DNA of 64,000 nt, from assembly GCF_019059575.1 (NCBI RefSeq), contig NW_024881601.1:496001-560000 (forward strand), read 5' to 3'. Positions within the stretch are counted from its first letter, which is position 1; the number at the start of each line of letters is the position of its first letter. Origin of the DNA: Amphibalanus amphitrite (lineage: Eukaryota; Arthropoda; Thecostraca; Balanomorpha; Balanidae). The notes beneath the pieces were generated by a model. That model did no database searches. It was not told where the DNA came from and was given only the letters and a program-made list of their open reading frames with translations. Below are positions 45,001 to 57,000 of the stretch, piece by piece. Made by a program: the position numbers and the translations under genes.

Positions 45001-48000
45001 CTGGAAAGCAATTAAACTATCACGGTGAAATTCATTACCGGGTCTTGTCTTCAGCACCCAACTTAACTCGTACCCTAGTAAAAAGTGCGTCTGCGGATAA
45101 AATATCACCAAACAGTACCCCTTCCACGCCCGTTTTCTCCCGCCCCCCTCACCCACCTCCTGTGCTGGTGACGGCACACACCAGCTGAACGCAGCACTCG
45201 GGGTCATCGAGGTCAGGTCGCTCGGAGCAGGAGAGGTCGGTGACCGTGCCGCGGGTGAAGGAGCAGCGCGGACGGCAGGACGGCTGGTTGGGACCGCCGC
45301 AGACGCAGGTCGACTGGCAGCCCATGTGGTACGTCTCGCCGATGGCGTGAGAGCTGGTGTTGGTCACGCAGCCGGCTGCGGGCGGGGTCAGAACGGTCAG
45401 TCAGAGCAGGTCAGGTTGGGACGGGCCAGGTCAGAGGGTGTCCGGTAAAATCAGAAGTCAACGACCAAACAACATGTGATAGCTTCAGCAATCGTATACC
45501 TACTTAAGAAATAATTTAGGAAAAATCAACTAATTAAGGGTAAATGTGGCATAATATGAATAAACCATTGTTCCGAACGTACCACTTATCAAACGAGACA
45601 CTGAATCTGTCAAACTATCGACTAAACATTTTTACAACGGACCTTTCCCATTCTCCTACACATATCTCTGGTCCACCACAGGACAGCCCTGTCGTTCCCG
45701 CCCTGCTCCGGCCACTCACGTCTGGTGTCCACGGTGAGCGTCTTGGTTCCAGCGTCTCCCTGCCACCTGAAGGTGTAACTGGTGCCCGGCTGTAGCCTGC
45801 CAACGGTCACCACTCGTCGGCTGGCCTCCAGCGGCACCTCCTGACTGGCCCGGCCGGCAGCTCGGTAGCTGAGCTGACCTCCAGCCGCCGGCAGCTGCAG
45901 GGTGGTCGTGTTGTGCGTGATGTCCAGAGGAAGCATGTCCAGCGTAGCGATGGGAGGAGCGGCTGTGGTGGTGGTTGGTGGGGCGGTGGTAGTGGTGGTG
46001 GGTGGCTCAGTGGTAGTGGTCGTGGTGGTAGTGGTGGTTGTTGTACTTGGTTCGGAGGTGATGGTGGTTGTGCTTGCTTCGGTCGTGGTTGCTGATTCTG
46101 AAAACAAAGGGGGGGGGGGAGTGAAGGTCAGTTTTGCGACACAAGGCAGTACACGAAAAGATTCTGGGCCTGGCTGATGAGTACAAATGCGACTTCTTAC
46201 CAATCTGATGCTCAGTTTGATTGTGAAACAACTCCAATTATCCATATCAGCTTAAATAGAAAGGCAAGTATTTTTGGATGTTTCGAGCCAACAAATGATA
46301 AATGTCGCGCGAATAGGAGTCCTTTTCACTATAACGAAATATTTGGCTCAAAGCGAATACAACAGAATGTTGGTGGTTGGTTACGCATACACTGCACATA
46401 AATGACATGCTTGGTATTTGTTTTAAAACGTGCTATTAATTAATAAGCATTGGTATTGATTATTTGACATTCGTGCGATGATCGATATCCGATATCGATA
46501 TTCGTGCGCTTGTTAAACGTGTAAGAAGCACTGGCGCATGAAATAATACATCACGTAGAAAGGTACCTTTAGTTATAATCACTTTAATCGATATGATTAC
46601 AGACAATCTATTGATTCTCTGAAATGTTTCTTAGTAACTCAGTTACAACATGCATCGGCATTTACTGCGTATTTTCATAAATGGCATCGACTGCAGTGCT
46701 AAGTCTAAGTGCATATCACACTCAATCAGCTGTCCCATATCTGACTGCAACAGTGCAACAGCAACAGCTATTCGCTTATAACACTAAAAAGTGACGTTAT
46801 AAAGGCACAGCACCACAGCACACACCACACCAGAAAATGGAGCAGCTTATCCCATTTCCAGTCTACTTATATCGTATACCGTGAACATCGTTCCTATGTC
46901 CCGAGAAAAAGAACAGGATGAAAGTAAGAGCAGTCCACAAATCGCCAACATCAGCCCAGTGCCTAGCTCGGAACGGATCATCCGCTTCAGCAGGACGTCC
47001 AGCCCTGGCATGCGGATGTTGGTCAGGTTGCCACCAGAGCCTGCCATTAGCGCCACGTTAGCGGCCACGGGCGGACTCCATCCATCCTCGGAGCAAGTCA
47101 ACATCGCCCCACGTCCGCATACCTGGCGCCGACTCTGATTTACGTGGGAGCTGAGCACTCCAATTAGGAGCCCCACACATTGAAAGCTCGCCTCGGCGTG
47201 TTCTCACCGCGCCACGCTATTGTGGGAACTGATGACATTAAGTGTTGTTATCGCGACCGGCAGTGCGAAGCGCGTTATATTTCCGGTAACAGAGAACAGG
47301 ACCTACGAATGAGTATTATCGGCCCTAAAACACAAGAGTAAGGCGCTGGTCGCACCTAATAACGATGGGTAGGAGGGCAATAAAAAGACGAGCGATAAAA
47401 GCGAGAGCGAGAGGAGTACCTAAAGGACGCAAGCTGTGCATTGTGAAACGTTTCATCTCACTGGTCATTCACGATCATCATGATTGATAAAAAATCGTCG
47501 TATGGCACTTGTAAAACCAAAGGAAAGAAGCACAGGTAATTGTAGAGATGACTCATGGGTAACGGCTCAATAAAGTAAACTGGCTTAAATTCAACGGCCG
47601 CTCTCGCATGAGTCAGCACGACAGCTGGCATTTTTGCTGATTATTTAAACGTGTTTAATTACACCGGAAAACATTATCATTAGAGTAAAACGTGTAGGCG
47701 TGAATCTTAAGTATTTTTGATACGGTTAGCGGTAAAAGCGGCGTGCGAATTAAATTCTTCGCATGCTGTCTCTTTCTAGCCATTTGAATTTAAAAAAATG
47801 CTAATTAATATAATCATGCTGACAATATGCAAACATTGCGGATGCAGAAACCGGACAAATGATTAAATTTCATTCATCTCAAGCCGGGCCAAGCACTGAA
47901 GAGCCGAACGCGATTTTTGTTATCGTTTTTAGCCGCCGTTTAATCAGCCATGCGACAAGCGTCCGAGACGGCATTCCTCTTGGAAGCCGAGCAAAGCTGT

Positions 48001-51000
48001 TAGTTGAGTGCCCTGAGGCCAGTCTGGGTACCTCCTGGAGTGACCGTACAGCCGAATACGAGGTCATTGGGGTCACCAGAGTGGCCGGGACGGCAGGCGC
48101 AGAGGCCTCGGTCACAGGCCGCACCCGGGCCGCACAGCACAGAAGAGCACACCCCTGTCGGGCCAGAGAAGGTGCTAGGTGAGCTGGGATAGACGGTGAG
48201 CGAGGTGAATTAAGGATGGTGGCAGATACTCATTGAGCTAAGGCCATCGCAAGAGATATCCTCATGGGTAAGTCAGGGATGTTCAGCAGCTTGGTAAGCT
48301 GTAGGGATGGTCAGAGACGAAAATGGATGATCCAGGGCGGTAGCCGACCTGGTCACCGACTATCCATACTCCATGGAGGCACTGGGACAACCAGAAGTAT
48401 CGAGGTGGGGTTTCGACTATGGAATGAAGTGTCACGTTCGCAGTGACGTATAGGACAGGCAAAGTGAAATGGGGCAGCATCTGCCAAAGCGGGACGACCC
48501 TTGAAGATGAGAAGTGCCTATAGAGATACAGTAGAAGAGCATAGATTGGACAATGCGAAGAGCATGCTATTCAAACAGCGAAGAGCAGAAATTGAAGAGG
48601 TGTGACAATACTGCAGACTGCACAGTGTACAGAGCGATCAGCCATAGATGTAGGTAGAGATGACTCAGCTTATTGCACATATGGACGGGTTATGTAACAT
48701 TGTAAATATTAGTGGCACGTCGCCAACTGTGTAATAATCACTGTTGGTTCCATCACTTAGCTCATTTCTTTGGATTATCTTATTACAAACCATCGAACGT
48801 CAACGCTAAATATCATTCCCCTTTATAGTAGCATCTGTTGTGAAGCGATGTAGCAGCTTGAATTGTGTGCACAGCTGCATGAAAATACAATATACGACGG
48901 GTCCCCGGTAGACAGGCTCCTGTCCCTCGCCATTCCCCGCCCTCTCCCGCGGCCCGACAGAGAGACCCATCGTCTCTGGCCGACTGCACTGGTTACATAC
49001 GCTAATGACACTGTCTGAACCCGTGACCTGACCTCAACACGGCTCCATCACGGCCCCAGACGTCAGACTCACACAACTCCTCAACGTGAGACGTGTGGCG
49101 GTGTTTACGGGCTGATTTCGTGAGAGGCATTGTGACCCGCTGTAAACAGCTGTGAGGCACGGCGCTGTCACCCCGGTCCGAGTCAGGTGACCTGCCGTCT
49201 GTGTCAGCCCCCACGTCGGGAGGGACGACCTTGGCGCGGTGCCGGCAGCTCGTGCCGTGAGCAGTCGGGCCGGCCGCGCGGCGCCGGCCTACGTCAGCGC
49301 GGCGCCGCCGCTGCATGCTGATGAGAAGCCCCGGCGGCGAGCCCAGCGCTGGCGAGCGGCCGGCACTGGCCAACCCGGCAGCGGCCGGCCGACCGACCAC
49401 TGCACGGCGTGGCTGGTCGGCGGCATTGCCCAGAGTCGGCACTGGAGAGCGGCCGAGAGCGGCCAGGCACGGCGCCAAACTCTGGGTAAAGAGGCGAGAA
49501 CTTCCGACACCAAGGCGGGACTGGAGGACGAGTAACGTGGGGCGACTGGGGATAAAGGCAGCGAGGACCGGTAGCCGTAAGCACACAACCACGAACTACT
49601 CCGATTGAGGATGAGGAACACCACTTCCTTGTCTAAAATTTAACGATATTCGTCGTTGGACCAGGAAATGATTCAACATGGTGATTTCAACAAGGGCAAA
49701 AAATAACGCAATTGTTTTTTGAACAGCCAACAAGAGAATGAGAGCCGCAGTCGTGCAGGGGAACCATTTATGGAAGACCAGGAAGCCCGTCACGGAATCA
49801 GGAATCGTCCATGCTTTGGAGGGTCAGGGACGTCAGTTGTCTGATCAGCTCAGCAGGGGCCTGACCAGCAGCTTTAGGGGCTGGCTGACCAAAAACAGGC
49901 AGCTATTAAACCCGCTCGCAGTAGTCGCCTCACCGGCAGCTGTGCCAAAAGCTGTCGATCAAACCGTGGTCACGGGTCGCTCTTCGCAATAGTAAAGTAA
50001 TCTTGGCTCTTCGCTGCCTATGGATCTACCGAGCACCGGCAGTTGTCTGGCCAACCGTCAGCAGATCAGGATAAAGGATTTATTTGAACATCAGCCAGCA
50101 GCTATCCCAGCCATCGGCCGGCCGGCACCACCCAGTGCTGCCAAGTCCGGTCACGGAGCTCTCAACCCATCCAAGTCCGGTCACGGGACTCTGAGCTCTG
50201 AGTAGAGCCCGCTCTGAGCAGAGTCCGGCGCGACCTTGACGTTAGCGCAGTGTAGCGTCGCCCGGGGCAAGGTTCGGCGCGAGCCGGCCCACCAGGTGCA
50301 GCAGTGGCGGCAGTGGCAGCGGTCGGCGGACTCGACCAGCACAGCCAGGAAGGGTTGTGGGCGCTGGAAGGAATGGAATGGGAAGTAATGGTATGGTATG
50401 GGAGGGGAGTGGACGGGACAGGGGTGGAAAGTGATTGAAACAATCGTGTGGTCAGCGCCCCAGAATATCCACAGCGTGGGCCCCTACAGAGAAGATACGG
50501 GTGCCATTGACATAAACAGCCACCAGGAATAATGGTCCTCGCGTTGGGTAAGGGTGAAGTTCGAAGGATACTTTTGGAATGTCGAACAGAAGAAGCCTTT
50601 CCATCGCTTGACAAACGTTTCATATTACGTAATGCTATTACATGCATCTTGTCGCATTCGCGTCCGCTTCAGACAACTTTCTAAGCAGAAGCTATGGCAA
50701 AAAAATTGTGACAATACCCTCCACCTAATCACATTTTTATACTCAAGTTATATGTGTTTCAGGACACTGAAAAAGTCCATCCACGCATTTGGCCACAGCC
50801 CATGTTTCTAATTGTTGACCAGCACTTGAATGTTTAGCACACGACATAAATAACACCAGTGACCGATAATCCTCCTCCACAGCCACGATTGACAACCCAC
50901 CAGTTGTAGCGCTCTCCTCCTCCGCGGTCGACGCGTCGGTGGCGACACCGTCGGCGCTGGGGCTCTCCAGTCCCGAGCAGACGACGTTGACGCAGCAGCC

Positions 51001-54000
51001 GCCGGCGATAGCCGAGCCTCGCAGCTCGGTACACTCGGGATCATTCCGGAACGTTCCCGTCCGGTAATAGCCTGCGGTGGTCACGGAGGGCCGGCGGGTA
51101 ACGGGGCTGGTATCGGCACCGCCGCCGGGCGATACGGCGGAGACAGTGCGCCGGATAATGAGCGGTATTTTGGGAGCGAAAATTGTGGGTGACCGCGACT
51201 GAGAGCAGTCATAAAACAGCTACCGTCTACAGATGGCACCGGTAGATCCAAATGTCGGTCACAGGCTAAGGTGAATGCGACCGGCAGGTGGTTGGAACAC
51301 GACACAAACTCGCGGAGACCGCATCTCGACACAAAACAATAGCACCGCAGCCACACGGGAGGGTTTCTGTCGCTTCCTATGACCTGATTCAGTCAGAGAT
51401 TACGGGAGGTCGAGACATGACCGAGTGAACTGGAAGCAAACTAAAAAAGGAAGCACTTCCAGGAGAAAAGCACACATGAAATACGGGGACTGGGATAAGT
51501 AAAGCATCTTTGAAATTTGGTAATTATGGGTACCGTAAGGTGGGGCTATTTGAGACAGTATTTAAAATTGTTATAAAATAAAAACCGTTTGAAATTTATG
51601 CTTAATTTTTGCTCAGGCGATGTACTGCTCGATTCCACACCTTCCCGAGCAAAAATATCACATAAAAATCAAACGATCTTCATTTTATAGCGATTTTAAA
51701 TACTGTCTCAAATAGCCCCACTGTTTCAAATAGCCCCACTTTACGGTATCACGGAAGCACAGCCCGCGCGTTTTGTGCGCTTATGGCACAAGTTGGTGGT
51801 AGGCAGGAGGCAGGAGCAGTTTATCGCAGTTGATCCATTGTTTATTGGAGCTTTAGAACGCTGTACAGACTGAGAGGGTCATCGTTCACGATCAGTTCTA
51901 TCACTCACCAGGCGGACAGGCGGTGGGTGTGCAGTTGAACTTGCCGCCGGGGCTGCAGACGCATGTCTCCTGGCAATCCTTGCGGAATACCCGCTCACCG
52001 ACGTCCACGATGGAGCCGCCCTCATCCTCGCAGCCCACTGGAATGACAAGAGACACAGTCAGACGAGATGACGCCGAGCGAGGATCGACGAGATGGTACC
52101 GAAAAGACATCAAACGGGCACAAATTGCACCGATCACCTAATGTTGGATGGATAGTTTTCTCGAAGTCAGTTGGTATCCCAGTTTCCACATATAATCCAC
52201 GATCCACTGAGACACAATAATGGATCTAAGAATGGGTGTGAATTGTGAAATGCATGGATCCCCCTGTTTCCGGCATGGTGGATGCCGGAAACTGGAGAGT
52301 GGAGAGTACAATGCGGCAGGTGTGGAATACCTTACGGAGACTGCAGTTTAGGACAAGAGACTATCACCACCCGAGTCTGCGGGGATGGCGGTGGGTTTTG
52401 CCAGGTATCTGACTGCAGCAAGCTCCCAGTATAATAAGATACCACATTCTAAAGAAAAGCCTGCTGGCATTTCTTGATGCTTGCTGATTTCATTACCTGA
52501 CCGCAATACGTGCTGCTTTTTACTATCATCGGAGACGTTAAAATAGATTACATTTTATGTAGGATAATATCTTGCCGGATTTTTTTTTTTGTCACATAAG
52601 AACAAAGGGATAAGGAACTGGATGTATTCTTACTTTCCATAGCAATAAAGAGCAAATTTAATCAGCACATTTAGCATTAACATATAGTTAAGTGTTACAT
52701 GTAACACTCAACATCGACCGGCATACGGTTTCTCATAAGCGGCGCCCGTCATTCATCATTTTGAGCAGCTAGGCGGAAATAATTGACGAACGATCAGCAG
52801 TGAAGGAAAAGATTCACCTCCACCGTTGGACTGAATGAATGGGATTTCAATCGGAGGATAATTCCGCACACACACCGTAGCCAACCACAGGAATGACTCC
52901 ATCGTCCGCTGTCACTGAGACGTCGAAAACCGTGCGTTAGCGGCCCTGCCAGCCGGCCTCCACAGCGAGGTCTGACTGTGGCCGGACCACGCTGGTTCGA
53001 GCCGGTAAGTTCGAGTCAACTCGTGCACGAAATAGTGTCGAGCACGACCTGTCGTGAGCGAGTAACGCCGGAATGGGGCACGCCCGACGGGCCAGCCGAC
53101 CATCCCGCTCGAACGAGAAAGTGCCTGTCGACAGCTCGCCGCGACCCCGCCCTAACCACCCAGCCTGTCGGCTCGGCATCTGCTGTCCGTCACAGCTTGT
53201 CGTGAAGTGACAATATACAGTGAGACCAGCGACGAGGAAATCAGTTGTTTTGGAAGCGACCTCGCGTGATAAACTTGGCAGTTGGCAAAAAAAAAAAAAA
53301 AAACGATGCGCCTGATACAAAATAAAGGCGCTGACGTGTAAGCTGATGGATTTTTTTACGAGGCGAAACTGATTCACCTATAGGCCAAAATTGCTGCAAA
53401 TGCGACTTACAGAAAACGCCATCCTTGACTCGTATCATCACCTGGCTGCAATAACATAACATCTGGTAACCGAATGTTCCACCAGCAGTCTCAGACAGTT
53501 CAACATTTGACCTCCGACTGCCCAGTCTTTGGTCCCAATCCATCCTCTCCTCTTCCCGAGCCTTCTCCATCGGCGACATCGGGGTGTTCCCCGCCATTTT
53601 CCATCTCAGAACCCCAGTCGACAACGAGTTGCCAGCTAGCATGACAAGGCAGACGCCACCCAGGACCTTGTAGTCAAGAGAGAACACACGCCATCGGCCA
53701 ATGGCCCGGAGTTTCCGCATGTGTTCATTAGCCGAGTCCCGAGCGGAGTCATTAGGCTTTGTCCACCACAGGACAGTTAGGTCCCAAAATGATTGTTTGT
53801 TTGCGCTTCGTCGCGGTTAATGAAGCATCAGTTTGTATTGTTGTTGGTCGTATTCCCGTCATTCTTCTGTGTTCCGTCTTGAGCGGAGCTATTTCAGTAC
53901 ACAAACGGCTGTCAAAAGCTAGCAGACAGCCGGGACAGGGCGACAGAAATCAAGGAAGTGATGATGGTCGATGGATGTTGAACGATCAGCAAACGTCGCC

Positions 54001-57000
54001 CCGAGCGAGTGACGCGGGTGTTGGTCCAATGCGGGCTGATCGCGGTCAAAGTTAGACCCCGGGTGTGGGCGGTGCGACAGTAGCAGTAGTCCGGGCTCGG
54101 CCCTGACCCAAAACGGCCTGGGTCACCCCCGCACAGCACCCGGCTGATGCGGGGGTGGCACTGAGCTGACCTCAGACGTCGGGCCCGGCTGCGGCGACAC
54201 GACACGACACGACCCAGGGTCACCGACACGACACCCAGGGTCACCGCCCACATCCGGCGAACGGACAGTCGGAAAAAGTGATAGCACGGGAGGAGAGTGG
54301 GTAATGGATCGTATCATCTAAATGATAACAGGAGGACCGGTTATTGTATTGAAACAGTAAATTGAATTTTAGCCTGAAATCTGCTTGATGAATGACTAAT
54401 TCCGTCATTCAATCGTGCCCATATCACATCGCAAACTACTGATTGCATTGACACTAAATTGTTTTACTTATATGGGTGTCTTGTTTAGAAAACTTCAGCA
54501 TTTATAGATATTACCGTCATCAATTCAAAAGGAAAATGTGTAATACGTAAAATAGAAGGCATCCTCCTTTAAATTTTGAAACACTTGGCAGTGGCGAAAC
54601 AAAGCAACCGCTTTGCTGCATGACTCCAGTCGTAACACCCAATCAACCCAACACTCGGCGAGCGCTCCAGACATGACTGTCAGTGGCCACAAACATGACC
54701 GATCTACTGAACCGCATGTTTGGCGGCGGCAAGACCGGTAAGAAGTAGCACGAGAGGTCAAAGGCAAGGGGTCTGTACAGAGACTCGTCGGGCCGGCCGG
54801 CAAGGCGAGGTCGGGGGAAAACCCGGAAATCACCATGACCGGTGGAACACACGACGATGCACGGAAAAATGGCAGCATGGTGCCAAATTTGATGTTAGTT
54901 CGGCACAAATAGAAAATAGGGTTCACCGGCGTCGATAGCGAAATATTTTCAAGAAATTGCTCGTCAATGTGTTTGCATGTTCGATACAATATCATCGAAA
55001 TACAATAAATATAGGACATAGGTATCACCAGCGTAGAAAGCTTTAGCAAAGAAGATATTGCGTAAAGTAATTTTGCAGAGAAATGAAAACATTAAAATGT
55101 TTCCTACAAAAGTAATAGGTATGTATAGAAACATATATAGTAAGTAGACCATGGAGTAATTCTCCTAATTAAATGTGCCCAGCAGGACAGCGGAGCCTCA
55201 CCCATTGCGTGAACTATGACCTTGACACAGGCGTGGATCAGCTCCCATCATCTCGTCAGGCCACCGATGCGGTGCCGTGACGTGTGTAATCCGATATACG
55301 CTGGCGCTGCGGTGAGTGTTCTAGGTGCAGAGCGGGATTCTGCTGTCAAAACGGATACAGAAAATCCGATCCATTGCACTGGGTCAAGCTAGGGTAGCAG
55401 CGTGAATTATAGCAGTTCTCAGTTCCAAACGACAACTTGACTAGGGATAAAGATTAAAGATGAATACTTGTGTACGCAAAATATGCAATCGTGCTTCGCT
55501 ATGTAAGCGCCCAGATTTCTAGAAATGAAAAGCATAGGCAGGACGATTGTGCGTTTGCATTGATGAGACCCATCGCCCATCGGCCATCTACAGTCATATG
55601 CTGACTGTTATAAGGAAAAGGGCATCATACGATGATTCATCGGCGCCATACCACCAGTTTGCCAGAACTCACGTGAAACCCGTGTGAAACCCATTCGTCA
55701 GAAGCCACCGGCTTGAATCAACGCACGCCTGACTCAACAGGCTGCCGCTGGGCCGACGCGACGGCAGTCCAGCTATGGCGTGAGCCGACTGGGACCGTTA
55801 CACCGGACCTCTACGCATGCGTGGCCCGAGATCACAAATCAAACCTAATCAGCTCCATCCAGGTCGCCGCGGCGGCCCGGCGAGTGGAGAAAAAGTCGGA
55901 AACTTCCCCATCCCGAGACAGCCCCGGTACACAGAATATCCAGCTCGCATTGCGTAGCGGTTTGAACAGCGAGTGGTTTACGCTTGCATGAAGTGGCCGT
56001 TGGTTAATCGTATTCTACTTTACTCACGGTAGCAGAAAACTGTGAGGTTACTGTCTACATTTCCTCATTTTTCTGCCAGACATGGTGAACAAAAATTATA
56101 ATGTATATCTGAGCTAAATGCCAACTATTCACATAAAACAGAAGCTGTTCAGTCTGCAATTGAGACTCGTTACATTTTATTGTGCTCAACAAAGACTTAG
56201 TGGTCATAAAACGCCACTAATACGACTTACGAGGGTCATAAAATACCTACCTACTTCGATGATATGTAATGTACCTAAATAGGAACCGAACAGTCTTAAG
56301 CCAAACCTTTTATGTTTGATTGCAACACCTATGTTCGAAAATGTTTCTCGAAAATGGCTTCTATTTTGAAGAATGTTTTTATATTAAAATATTCATAAAA
56401 TGTGAACAGTATTCTAAACAAAATCCTAATCCTATGCAATTATACGAAAAGCAACAAAATAGCCCAAAAGTTCCTGAGTCGGTTCCCTGACGTCAACTAG
56501 CCGTGCATTATAACCCGCACTTCCGCCCCATCACCGGCCCTATAGCGGCACGTGCACAGCTCTCCCCGCCCCGCCGTGACGCCGTTCAGCACCGAACGCC
56601 GTGACGCCAGCCGCTCACGACACCCGTCACGACCGTCACAGCGTCACGTGACCGGCCACGCGTCACGGCGCGGCTCGTCGTGACAGTGCGGTCACGGGTC
56701 ACGGCAGGGTGACCGGAACAGGACCGCTGGTCGAGCCGTCAGGGTTCGTCTGTCACGGATCACAGAGCGCAAATGTGCGAGAACGGATGGGTTCAGTGGC
56801 TGTAGCTATAGTGTCAAACCGGTGCAGCTTTGCCAATGATGGCTCTGTTAAAGTATCCGCTGTATTGTGTCGCTGAAAGTTGATAATTAGGTAGAGAGGC
56901 GACAGATTGTGATGACAGAAGAGCAGCGTCTGACTTAAAGCTGTTTGTAATTTCACATAGAAACGATGCCATGATTAGTTATGGCATCTGCTGACACCTC

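Noticed and set aside
49002-49624. Overlapping long frames on both strands at 49.0-49.6 kb
   Set aside because: They lie in a GC-rich patch with few stops in any frame, have no domain signature and do not fit the splice phase of the receptor.
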